A model generated the notes under the pieces. The model searched no databases and was not told the DNA's origin. It worked only from the letters and a program-made list of their open reading frames with translations. Made by a program: the position numbers and the translations under genes. From Methanolacinia petrolearia DSM 11571 (lineage in GTDB: Archaea > Halobacteriota > Methanomicrobia > Methanomicrobiales > Methanomicrobiaceae), in contig NC_014507.1 of assembly GCF_000147875.1 (NCBI RefSeq), positions 868,001 to 932,000 on the forward strand: a stretch of 64,000 nucleotides of DNA. The letters run 5' to 3'. This document shows positions 1-7,757 of this stretch, piece after piece (position 1 is the first letter of the stretch; every line of letters starts with the position of its first letter).

Positions 1-859
1 CTGCAATATCAGGATTTAATGAATATTCTTCAAAACCAAGCTGGTTAATTACATAATGAGATGGCATCGTGATGGGGCTGGCTATTTCATTGTAGACACT
101 ATCTATGGAGAACATATTGAAAAAATCCCTGACATCCGACTTTTTCTGTTCGTACACTTCCTGCAATTGTGAATCGGATTCATAACCCATATCTGTCGGT
201 TCAGTTCCGAGTAAATATGTTCCTAATCCGCCTCCTCCGACAGGAATTATGTACAACAGTATAAACAGGATGATCAGGGAGATGATGAGGGCACTGCTGC
301 TGCTGCTCTTTGCCAATACTGAAGACATTAGCGCCATTGAAAAAAAGGTTGTCATATAAAGAAGAGTTAAAAGCCATATAATTCCAATCAGAAAGATTTC
401 CTCTAAGTTTGGAACAATACTGATAATCAGGAATAATGCAAGAATTGTCAGAAATCCCGCCATTGTTATAATCGTGAGCGTGATTATTCCGCCGATCGCC
501 TTGCCGTTTATTAGTTCGTCCCTGTACAGTGGTTGTGAGAGTATGGTCTTTAGAGATCTTCCTTCCCGTTCGCCTGCTATAAGATCAAAACCTATTGCAA
601 TTCCTATGATCGCGCCAAGACCCTCAAGACCTACTGAATTAGTTATTTTATTAAATACGTAGAGTATTGACGGCATGAAAAGATCGCCGCCTTCTCCGTT
701 TTTATAATTTTCAAGAGCATTATAATAATCGGTGACACCGTTTGCAGCCGCAACCCCAAGTACAAGGCATGTTATTATGAGTATGAGGAGGAATCGTCTG
801 CTTGTTACATGGTCGGATAACTCTTTTTGCGAGATAATCGCGAGTCTTGTGAGATCCAA
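1..859 (-). CDS. ABC-2 type transporter permease, partial (3' end beyond the window)
   Basis: This is the membrane subunit of an ABC exporter whose ATPase is the gene just upstream. The frame is open from the left edge to a TTG start at 859, about 286 codons, with the C-terminus missing. The TTG is chosen because a strong AGGAGG site lies 8-13 bases upstream, inside the end of the ATPase gene. The protein starts with a short cytoplasmic segment, then a membrane helix near residues 25-40, a roughly 50-residue external loop, and further helices (for example residues 85-100, 130-160 and 170-215). The block IAGEREGRSLKTILSQP is typical of the ABC2_membrane_2/5 group (NatB-like). Substrate is unknown; sodium, drugs or lipids are possible in this family. 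Confidence 0.85.
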   Translation of the reverse strand, partial: MDLTRLAIISQKELSDHVTSRRFLLILIITCLVLGVAAANGVTDYYNALENYKNGEGGDLFMPSILYVFNKITNSVGLEGLGAIIGIAIGFDLIAGEREGRSLKTILSQPLYRDELINGKAIGGIITLTIITMAGFLTILALFLIISIVPNLEEIFLIGIIWLLTLLYMTTFFSMALMSSVLAKSSSSSALIISLIILFILLYIIPVGGGGLGTYLLGTEPTDMGYESDSQLQEVYEQKKSDVRDFFNMFSIDSVYNEIASPITMPSHYVINQLGFEEYSLNPDIA

Positions 860-862
860 TAC

Positions 863-1786
863 CTATTCCCTCCTGTAAACCTTGAGGAATAAGTCTTCAA
901 GTACCGGCCGGTCAAGATACATCTCAGTTATCCCCGAGCAGTGATCTTTCAGTTTTTCTGCAAGGACAGGCCGGATGTCTGTTTGGACTGATATCTCTAT
1001 GCTGTCATCTGTCCTTTCGATCTCAAGAATGTCGGGATTTTTAATCGACTCAATTTCAGTGTAAAGGTCAGGGTTTATGGATTTGATAACGATTTTCTGC
1101 TTTGTGCCGCTCTGCCTGATGAGTTCGTCTTCGACTTCTTCGACAGATCCCTTTGCAACAAGTCTTCCCTGTGAGATTATTCCGAGAGTAGTACATACCG
1201 CCCGGACTTCTGAAAGAATATGCGAGCATATAAGGACGGTTTTCCCCTCCTTTTCAAGCTCTTTTATGATCTCCCTGTACCTCAGAACACCCTCCGGGTC
1301 AAGGTTAGCGGTTGGTTCGTCGAGGATCACTACTTTCGGGTCGTTTAAAAGTGCAAGGGCGAGCCCGAGCCTCTGGTTCATTCCTCTTGAATATTCGCCG
1401 ACTTTCTGAGTGACCCCGTTCAACCTGACGCTTTTTAAGAGTCTCTCGATCCGATCTTCCCTCTCGCTTTTTTCAATCGGGTAGAATTTTCCGAGGTAGT
1501 CGAGATTCTCATACCCGGTGAGATTCCTATAGAATCCGACATCTTCAGGGAGATAGCCGAGGATCTCCTTTCCTTTTAGAGGGTTTAATGCGACATTGAC
1601 CCCTTCTATCGTGCATGTGCCGGATGTGGGTTCGATCATTCCCGTAAGCATTAGGATGGTCGTGCTTTTCCCCGCCCCGTTAGGACCGAGGAACCCGAAT
1701 ACTTCTCCGTCTTCTACTTCGAGATTCAGGTTGTCGACTGCATTTTTTCCATTGTATTCTTTGGTAAGCTTTTCAGTTTTTATCAT
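863..1786 (-). CDS. ABC exporter ATP-binding protein
   Basis: Cytoplasmic ATPase of the exporter whose permease follows 3 bases downstream, so the two are translationally linked. It has 307 residues, the usual length for the CcmA/NatA group. Visible motifs are Walker A (GPNGAGKST, about residues 35-43), the Q-loop region around YLPEDVGFY, the signature near YSRGMNQRLGLA, and Walker B with glutamate (VVILDEPT). The H-loop is in LICSHILSEV. The C-terminal 80 residues are a family-specific extension. The ATG at 1786 has a GGGGGT ribosome-binding site six bases upstream. Copy 1 of the GTTGAACGATCGTCTAC motif lies about 210 bases upstream. Confidence 0.92.
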   Translation of the reverse strand: MIKTEKLTKEYNGKNAVDNLNLEVEDGEVFGFLGPNGAGKSTTILMLTGMIEPTSGTCTIEGVNVALNPLKGKEILGYLPEDVGFYRNLTGYENLDYLGKFYPIEKSEREDRIERLLKSVRLNGVTQKVGEYSRGMNQRLGLALALLNDPKVVILDEPTANLDPEGVLRYREIIKELEKEGKTVLICSHILSEVRAVCTTLGIISQGRLVAKGSVEEVEDELIRQSGTKQKIVIKSINPDLYTEIESIKNPDILEIERTDDSIEISVQTDIRPVLAEKLKDHCSGITEMYLDRPVLEDLFLKVYRRE

Positions 1787-1987
1787 TTTCTACCCCCCTA
1801 TGCAATTGAGTTTTATTGTAATGGGTTGCCTTCTATGATCAGCTAACAATCTTTGATTTCCTTAATAAGGGATTTGTGTGGCAAATGTTGAACTGTCATT
1901 TTATCCAATTCAGCATTTCTGAAATATTTCTTCATTAAAGGATGTCGTTTTCATTTTTATACTGGTAAAAATTGCATATAATTATTT

Positions 1988-2030
1988 AAACGTCTTGTTG
2001 AACGATCGTCTACATATCGGCAATAAAAAA
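1988..2030. repeat. GATCGT motif, copy 1 of 6
   Basis: The core GTTGAACGATCGTCTAC (1997-2013) contains the 8-base palindrome ACGATCGT. It follows a TTAAA stretch and is followed by CATATCGGCAATAAAA, as in copies 2 and 3. It lies just past the end of the first tandem lipoprotein gene and upstream of the ABC exporter. Confidence 0.8.
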
Positions 2031-2046
2031 AGAGGTGAGAATTGTT

Positions 2047-3168
2047 TTATGATATGTTGATATCTCTGAAATTAAGTAATAAGATCTCTCCTGTATGTGC
2101 ATCGATAATTGCAGGAGTAGCCAGCCTTGAATCTTTTGCCCGCATCTTCTCATCGCTGAAAGTTACGTACCAGATTAGTCTGATTGGTTCCGGCTGGTCT
2201 GCATAAACCAGTTCTTCCTCATCATACCAGTTGAGATAATTCTCATGGCCGTTCCACACGATGTACTGTATGTCCAAATCCTCGTCAGGATAGCTTTTTT
2301 CCAGTTTTGCCTCTAGAATCTCTTTTGCTTCTTCTTCTGAAATATCGGGTATGGGTGAAAGGGTTGTAAGACTCTTCATTAATTCGGGATTTTTTAGCTC
2401 ATCGCTGTATGTACTTACGGTATCAAGAACACGATCATATCGAACATATATCTGATCATTTAAATACTGGACGCCTTTGTAGGTATTAAACAGAACAATT
2501 ATTGCAAGGCCACTCCCGGTATTTGGATCTGTGTCAATATCATATATATAGAAGTCGTCTTCTTTTTCTTCGTGAAAATCATCTCCTTTTACATTTTTTA
2601 CAAATTCCACTGCCTTTTTTTCAGCTCCTTCAAGCGGAATCTTTCTTGTCTCCTCTTCTAATGGCGAGGGCATTTCACCAATATAAAGCACAATATCTCT
2701 TGATTCCGGATCGACTTTGATTGTGACGATATTGTCCCGAATGTTCTGTTCGAGTCCTCCCGATCTTATTTTCTGGGCTTCAGTGAATTCATCGGATGTA
2801 TCATCTACGTTGTTGAAGACAATCTTTGGATAACCTGTATCCGTCAGTTCGTGATCTTTCCAGTACCCGTCAAGCGTCGATTCATCCACGTTAGGAAAAA
2901 TTCTTAGAATCTCGTCTTTTGCTTCTTCGATCAGTTCCGATTTTTCCTGATCGGTATGATCTGAATAGAAGTTCTTCCACGAGACTGTCGATTGTGTACT
3001 TTCAGATTGAACATTTTGAGTGGTTTCAGTTGTAACTGACTCTGTTTGTGCAACTGGAGTGCTATCCTGTTGGTTTGGATTGTTATATGTGCATCCTGAA
3101 ACCAGGACTACAAATATTAGACATATTACCAGGACAAATATTGGAATTGACATCTGTCTTTTTTTCAT
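2047..3168 (-). CDS. Secreted PepSY-like lipoprotein, tandem copy A
   Basis: Predicted cell-surface lipoprotein of unknown function. It starts at ATG 3168, preceded by GGTGA with 5-base spacing; the longer open frame upstream only reads through the repeat motif. The 373-residue product has a basic start, a hydrophobic stretch, and a lipobox VSGC with Cys26. A Thr/Gln/Ser-rich linker follows, then a globular part beginning VSWKNFYSDH. The segment with SEEEAKEILEAKL and the end with IDAHTGEILLLNF resemble PepSY domains, which occur in surface proteins and peptidase inhibitors (family knowledge; assignment is inference). It is very similar along its length to the next two genes and related to the gene at 10425-11549. 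Confidence 0.8.
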   Translation of the reverse strand: MKKRQMSIPIFVLVICLIFVVLVSGCTYNNPNQQDSTPVAQTESVTTETTQNVQSESTQSTVSWKNFYSDHTDQEKSELIEEAKDEILRIFPNVDESTLDGYWKDHELTDTGYPKIVFNNVDDTSDEFTEAQKIRSGGLEQNIRDNIVTIKVDPESRDIVLYIGEMPSPLEEETRKIPLEGAEKKAVEFVKNVKGDDFHEEKEDDFYIYDIDTDPNTGSGLAIIVLFNTYKGVQYLNDQIYVRYDRVLDTVSTYSDELKNPELMKSLTTLSPIPDISEEEAKEILEAKLEKSYPDEDLDIQYIVWNGHENYLNWYDEEELVYADQPEPIRLIWYVTFSDEKMRAKDSRLATPAIIDAHTGEILLLNFRDINIS

Positions 3169-3210
3169 TAAATCACCTACAGATAACTTACTGTATACTT
3201 TTTCTTTAAA

Positions 3211-3246
3211 CGAGTTGTTGAACGATCGTCTAAATATCGGCAATAA
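3211..3246. repeat. GATCGT motif, copy 2 of 6
   Basis: The core at 3217-3233 differs from the consensus at its last base. It lies 50-65 bases upstream of the start of lipoprotein copy A, on the template for its leader, and is followed by ATATCGGCAATAAAA as in copies 1 and 3. Confidence 0.8.
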
Positions 3247-3264
3247 AAAGAGGTGAAAATCGTT

Positions 3265-4362
3265 TTATGATATTTTGATATCCCTGAAATTAAGTGATAC
3301 GATCTCTCCTGTATGTGCATCGATAATTGCAGGAGTAGCCAGCCTTGAATCTTTTGCCCGCATCTTCGCATCGCTGAAGGTTATGTACCAGATCAGCCTG
3401 ATTGGTTCCGGCTGGTCTGCGTAAACCAGTTCTTCCTCATCATACCAGTTAAGAGAATTCTCGTGGCCGTTCCACACTGTGTACTGTATGTCCAGATCCT
3501 CGTTGGGATAGCTTTCTTTCAGTTTCGCCTCCAGGATCTCTTTTGCTTCTTCTTCAGAAATATCTGGAACAGGTGAAAGGGTTGTAAGACTCTTCATCAA
3601 TTCGGGATTCTTTAACTCATCGTAGTATGTACTCACTACATCAAGAATAAGGTCGTAGCGAATGTGTATCTGATCATTTAAGTACTGGACGCCTTCGTAG
3701 GTATTAAACAGAACAATAAGTGCAAGACCGTCCCCCATATTTGAATCAGAGTTAAGCTTGTAGATATAGAAATCATTCTCTTTTTCTTCATAGAACCCGT
3801 CACCTTTTACATTTTTTACAAATTCCACGGCCTTGTTTTCAGCCCCTTCAAGCGAGACAGTCCTTGTCTCTTCTTCTAGTGGTGAGGGCATTGCTTCACC
3901 ACAATAAAACACAATGTCTCCTGATTCCGGATCGACTTTGATGGTAGCAATATTGTCCCGAATGTTCTGTTCGAGTCCCTTCCATCTAATTTTCTGGGTT
4001 TCCATATATTCTTCAGATGTATCATCTACGTTGTTGAAGACAATCTTTGGATAGCCTTCGTGATCTTTCCAGTACCCGTCAAGCGTAGATTCGTCTACAT
4101 TTGGAAATATTCTTAAGATTTCGTTTTTTGCTTGTTCGATCAGTTCTGACTTTTCCTGCGCGGTATGATCTATATAGAAGTTCTTCCACGAGACTTTCGG
4201 TTGTGTAATTTCAGATTGAACATTTGGAGTGGTTTCAGTTGTAACTGACTCTGTTTGTGCAACTGGAGTGCTATCCTGTTGGTTTGGATTGTTATATGTG
4301 CATCCTGAAACCAGGACTGTAAAGATTAGACATATTATTAGGACAAATATTGGAAATGACAT
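3265..4362 (-). CDS. Secreted PepSY-like lipoprotein, tandem copy B (start codon altered)
   Basis: Middle member of the tandem lipoprotein triplet, with the same lipobox VSGC, the VSWKNFY block, the SEEEAKEILEAKL segment and the terminal IDAHTGEI. In copies A and C the GGTGATTTA leader is followed by ATG. Here that codon (4377-4375) is ATT. Translation must therefore start at this ATT or at ATG 4362, five codons downstream and farther from the ribosome-binding site; 4362 is used here (365 residues). Relative to copy C it also lacks about ten residues in the region after GYWKDH. The rest of the frame is intact, so it may still be expressed, perhaps weakly. Confidence 0.72.
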   Translation of the reverse strand: MSFPIFVLIICLIFTVLVSGCTYNNPNQQDSTPVAQTESVTTETTPNVQSEITQPKVSWKNFYIDHTAQEKSELIEQAKNEILRIFPNVDESTLDGYWKDHEGYPKIVFNNVDDTSEEYMETQKIRWKGLEQNIRDNIATIKVDPESGDIVFYCGEAMPSPLEEETRTVSLEGAENKAVEFVKNVKGDGFYEEKENDFYIYKLNSDSNMGDGLALIVLFNTYEGVQYLNDQIHIRYDLILDVVSTYYDELKNPELMKSLTTLSPVPDISEEEAKEILEAKLKESYPNEDLDIQYTVWNGHENSLNWYDEEELVYADQPEPIRLIWYITFSDAKMRAKDSRLATPAIIDAHTGEIVSLNFRDIKIS

Positions 4363-4418
4363 CCGTCTTTTTTTAATTAAATCACCTTCAGATAACTTAT
4401 TGTATACTTTTTCTTTAA

Positions 4419-4463
4419 ACGAGTTGTTGAACGATCGTCTACATATCGGCAATAAAAAGAGGT
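4419..4463. repeat. GATCGT motif, copy 3 of 6
   Basis: Perfect core GTTGAACGATCGTCTAC at 4426-4442, followed by ATATCGGCAATAAAAAG. It sits upstream of lipoprotein copy B and just after the end of copy C. Confidence 0.8.
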
Positions 4464-4473
4464 GAAAATTATC

Positions 4474-5613
4474 CTATGATATTCTGATATCCCTGAAATT
4501 AAGTGATACGATCTCTCCTGTATGTGCATCGATAATTGCAGGAGTATCCAGCCTCGAATCTTTTGCCCGCATATTCGCATCGCTGAAGGTTATGTACCAG
4601 ATTAGTCTGATTGGTTCCGGCTGGTCGGTATAAAACAAAGTTATATCATCATACCAGCTGAGAGAATTTTCGTGGACATTCTGGACAGTATACTGTATAT
4701 CCAGATCCTCGTCAGGATAGTTTTCTTTTAATTTTGTTTCAAGGATCTCTTTTGCTTCGTCTTCTGAAATATCGGGTACGGGTGAAAGGGTTGTAAGTCT
4801 CTTCATCAATTCGGGATTCTTTAACTCATCGCTGTATGTATTTACAGTATCAAGAACACGATCATATCGAACATATATCTGATCATTTAAATACTGGACG
4901 CCTTTGTAGGTATTAAACAGAACAATAATTGCAAGGCCACTTCCGGTATTTGGATCTGTGTCAATATCATATATATAGAAGTCGTCTTCTTTTTCTTCGT
5001 AAAAATCATCTCCTTTTACATTTTTTACAAATTCCACGGCCTTGTTTTCAGCCCCTTCAAGCGAAACCTTTCTTGTCTCCTCTTCTAATGGTGAGGGCAT
5101 TCCACCAATATAAAACACAATGTCTCCTGATTCCGGATCGACTTTGATGGTAACAATATTGTCCTGAATGTTCTGTTCGAGTCCTTCCGATCTTATTTTC
5201 TGGGCTTCCATAAATTCATCGGACGTATCATCCACGTTGTCGAAGACAATCTTTGGATAGCCTGTACCCGTCAGCTCGGAATAATATGTTATGTCGTGAT
5301 CTTTCCAGTACCCGTCAAGCGTCGATTCATCCACGTTAGGAAAAACTCTTAGGATCTCCTCTTTTGCTTCCTCGATCAGTTGCGATTTTTCCTGATCGGT
5401 ATGATCTGAATAGAAGTTCTTCCACGAGACTGTCGATTGTGTACTTTCATATTGAACATTTGGAGTGGTTTCAGTTGTAACTGACTCTGTTTGTGCAACT
5501 GGGATGCTCTCATGTTGGTTTGGATTGTTATATGTGCATCCTGAAACCAGGACTACTAATATTAGACATATTACTAGGACAAATATTGGAAATGACATCT
5601 GTTTTTTTTTCAT
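4474..5613 (-). CDS. Secreted PepSY-like lipoprotein, tandem copy C
   Basis: First gene of the tandem triplet in the direction of transcription. It starts at ATG 5613 with GGTGA five bases upstream (379 residues). The lipobox VSGC is at about residue 26, followed by a low-complexity linker. The globular region carries the same VSWKNFYSDH, SEDEAKEILETKL and IDAHTGEIVSLNF blocks as copies A and B. It has an insertion (ITYYSELTG) absent from A and B. The triplet with its flanking motifs has a period of about 1.2 kb, which indicates tandem duplication of gene plus leader. PepSY relationship and surface location are inferred. Confidence 0.8.
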   Translation of the reverse strand: MKKKQMSFPIFVLVICLILVVLVSGCTYNNPNQHESIPVAQTESVTTETTPNVQYESTQSTVSWKNFYSDHTDQEKSQLIEEAKEEILRVFPNVDESTLDGYWKDHDITYYSELTGTGYPKIVFDNVDDTSDEFMEAQKIRSEGLEQNIQDNIVTIKVDPESGDIVFYIGGMPSPLEEETRKVSLEGAENKAVEFVKNVKGDDFYEEKEDDFYIYDIDTDPNTGSGLAIIVLFNTYKGVQYLNDQIYVRYDRVLDTVNTYSDELKNPELMKRLTTLSPVPDISEDEAKEILETKLKENYPDEDLDIQYTVQNVHENSLSWYDDITLFYTDQPEPIRLIWYITFSDANMRAKDSRLDTPAIIDAHTGEIVSLNFRDIRIS

Positions 5614-5652
5614 TAAATCACCTACAGATAACTTATTGTATACTTTTTCTTT

Positions 5653-5685
5653 AAACGAGTTGTTGAACGATCGTCTACACATTTA
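5653..5685. repeat. GATCGT motif, copy 4 of 6
   Basis: Perfect core at 5662-5678, upstream of lipoprotein copy C. Similarity to the other copies ends after CTACAC, so this is the outer edge of the duplicated unit. Confidence 0.8.
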
Positions 5686-5788
5686 CTAGAAAAATGATAA
5701 TTTACTGATTACTCTATCCAAATTAATTAAAAAGGAAGATACCATTGGGAATTTTCATATGTCCCATGGTACACCCTTAAGTGCTTGA

Positions 5789-6187
5789 TTAATTCCAATG
5801 AAGATAGGCTTTCAAATTACTGTAATCGCCATCGGGATTATAACAGTCAAATGATGCAAGCACATAGCCTCCATCGACCTTACCTGAGTGGTAAGCATTG
5901 AAGAGATAGGCGTGGTCATCTGTTGTATGATCACCATCGCCATCAACATAATGGTTATATTTGTCATAGATCGAAAGCGAGATGCCGATATAATCTGCTT
6001 CTTCGCATTTTAGGTTGGTGGCAGATCCAAAGTAATTAGTCGTGCTGGCTGAAGTTCCGCCGCACCTGAATTTATAGCCATCTTTTTCTGCCCATGAATT
6101 TGCACTCGCAGGTCCTACAATGATCATTGCACCGACAAGCATCAACACAAGGAGAATGCCAAGTTTTCTGAAATTGAATGTTCTCAT
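5789..6187 (-). CDS. Small secreted protein, unknown function
   Basis: 132 residues starting at ATG 6187, with AAAGGTG eight bases upstream. A GTG four codons earlier overlaps that site and is less likely. A typical signal peptide (hydrophobic stretch LGILLVLMLVGAMIIVG, cleavage near PASA-NS) precedes a small exported domain. The mature N-terminus, with AEKDGYKF, recalls the EEKNGYIVRSGYD and ETKKGYVVTSGYD starts of the two genes at 7243 and 7758. Two cysteine pairs may form disulfides, and aspartate-rich runs (DGDGDHTTDD) could bind calcium. I do not recognise a named family. Confidence 0.72.
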   Translation of the reverse strand: MRTFNFRKLGILLVLMLVGAMIIVGPASANSWAEKDGYKFRCGGTSASTTNYFGSATNLKCEEADYIGISLSIYDKYNHYVDGDGDHTTDDHAYLFNAYHSGKVDGGYVLASFDCYNPDGDYSNLKAYLHWN

Positions 6188-6479
6188 TTCTGTTTTCACC
6201 TTTGTTTCAGTTTTTTTAGGGAAGGGAAATCATCTGAGATTACCCTTTGACATACGCGCAGGGATGTCCACTTCCTTTTTTACGGAGTCAATTCTTTGTT
6301 ACCGACCGCTTGGAGGCGAAACATCCGCTCATACACGCATTTTATTTTGAAGGGGCTCCTGTCTGGTCAATCCGGATGATTGATACAGTTTCACGGACTC
6401 TTTTCGAAGAACCCGGATACCTGGAATCGCCATTGGATTTCTCATGAAACAGTGCCTGGAACGACTGTTTCAATAGCGG

Positions 6480-6605
6480 TTTCCTGCAGGTTTGTGTAAG
6501 TCCCTTCGCAGGGGCCTGTTAAGGCGGAGCAGGGTGCTCCCGGACAACAGTTGGCCTGTTATCCGGCAGTAGATTATCCCTGTCCCCAGTGAAGGATTAT
6601 TGTGC
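6480..6605. other. Structured intergenic region, no gene recognised (6188-7242)
   Basis: The 1-kb gap between divergent genes holds no convincing coding sequence. At 6526-6540 the bases form a perfect hairpin GGAGC/GCTCC, directly followed by an 11-base stem (6540-6550 with 6556-6566, one mismatch). A diverged copy of the preceding block CCTGTTAAGG...GTGCTCCC recurs at about 7041-7066. Both copies are followed by an ATATTAAA stretch and a GATCGT motif copy. This could be a small RNA, a duplicated leader, or the remains of lost tandem gene units. The remainder of the gap shows nothing I can name. Confidence 0.4.
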
Positions 6606-6642
6606 CCCCCCACTGCCCACGAAGAAAAGTTTAGTTCGATAT

Positions 6643-6673
6643 ATTAAACGTCTTGTTGAACAATCGTCTACAC
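6643..6673. repeat. GATCGT motif, copy 5 of 6
   Basis: The core at 6655-6671 has one mismatch (ACAATCGT for ACGATCGT). It is preceded by CGATATATTAAACGTCTT, nearly identical to the bases before copy 6. Confidence 0.72.
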
Positions 6674-7087
6674 GTTTGTGAGAAATCTCGTTTATTAATA
6701 TGAAAAAAACGTGGATTTCTCTCCGGTGTAGTCTCACGCAGAACATACGACAGAAAATGCATGAAAAAAGTCATTGGTTGCGGGGCAGTAAAGAGTGGGT
6801 CTGTAATCTTTTGATTATTCTTAATATTGGATTTAAAAAAAGTATGAACCCTATTGGGTGCAATCCTATCCTTGAGAATGTAACTGGCATGCAGTCTTTG
6901 GATTTTGTGGTTTGAAATCTGGTTCTGGTTCTGTTCAAATGCAATTTTTCTTTTTCAGATGGTACAATGGGGAAATTGGAAGGCATGGCAGAATTTATAC
7001 ATTCAGGTGAGGTAGCCGAGCGTAAATATCCTGCCTCCTGTTAAGGATTGGTCGTGCTCCCAAAAGACCCCGGATAAAATTAAGGCT

Positions 7088-7123
7088 GATATATTAAAGG
7101 TCTTGTTGAACGATCCTCTACAT
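7088..7123. repeat. GATCGT motif, copy 6 of 6
   Basis: The core at 7105-7121 has one mismatch (ACGATCCT). It is preceded by TGATATATTAAAGGTCTT, where ATATATTAAA could serve as a TATA box for the plus-strand gene at 7243, about 120 bases downstream. Confidence 0.72.
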
Positions 7124-7242
7124 ATCTGAAAAATATTTTTCATTTGAACGGATAATAGTTGAAATTATAATTCATGTTCCGGAATGTGTAGACTATGGTG
7201 GCGTAAGACCTTTTTGTAGTCGATCATTAATTCTTAAATCGT

Positions 7243-7713
7243 ATGAAAAAATTTAACAGATTATTATTAATTGCAATAGTCGGTACTTTGATGATAACCT
7301 GCACGGCTTCCGCCCAGATCATTGAGGAAAAAAACGGTTATATCGTGAGATCAGGTTATGATGTTGAAGAAGAAACAGGAGTTCTTTCGATGAATTCCCT
7401 GGCGAGTTCTCTTTATTCTATTAGACAAGGTGATATTAATTATCACAGCAACTATGTAAGTTCCGGCAAAACTTTGATAACTTACGATGTCGACTGGGGC
7501 GATTCGGATAACGATCTCGGTCTTCAGGTTGTAACCCCGGATGGAACATATTTAGGGTATTATCATGATTCGATTGATGGCTCTACGGATGGAAGAATAT
7601 ATCTGGAGATCTCCAACCCCGGCGACCTTTCAAGCGGATCTTGGAAAGGCAGGGTACGTGGATATTCGGTATCCGGAACAGAATATTATGACTGGGAGGT
7701 AATAGCAGCATAA
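7243..7713 (+). CDS. Secreted protein with pre-peptidase-like beta domain
   Basis: 156-residue exported protein of unknown function. The signal peptide spans about residues 1-24 (cleavage near TASA-Q). The mature end starts with IIEEKNGYIVRSGYD, nearly repeated at the mature start of the next gene. The C-terminal half (YDVDWGDSDNDLGLQVVTPDGT to SGSWKGRVRGYSVSG) looks like a small beta-sandwich of the PPC (bacterial pre-peptidase C-terminal) type, with aspartates that may bind calcium. It lies 44 bases ahead of the membrane-anchored regulator gene and is probably co-transcribed with it. No clear ribosome-binding site is visible. Confidence 0.75.
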   Translation: MKKFNRLLLIAIVGTLMITCTASAQIIEEKNGYIVRSGYDVEEETGVLSMNSLASSLYSIRQGDINYHSNYVSSGKTLITYDVDWGDSDNDLGLQVVTPDGTYLGYYHDSIDGSTDGRIYLEISNPGDLSSGSWKGRVRGYSVSGTEYYDWEVIAA

Positions 7714-7757
7714 ACTTTTATATGAATGATTTAGATTTTTATTAAGGGTGGGCAAGA

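Noticed and set aside
6700-6915. Possible 71-residue gene in the 6.2-7.2 kb gap
   Set aside because: No ribosome-binding site, no family pattern and an equally long open frame on the other strand.
7010-7045. tRNA-like sequence GGTAGCCGAGCG
   Set aside because: Only a D-arm-like stretch; no anticodon stem, T arm or acceptor stem can be formed around it.
1988-7123. GATCGT motif copies as a CRISPR array
   Set aside because: Copies are about 0.45-1.24 kb apart with genes between them, and no cas genes are present.
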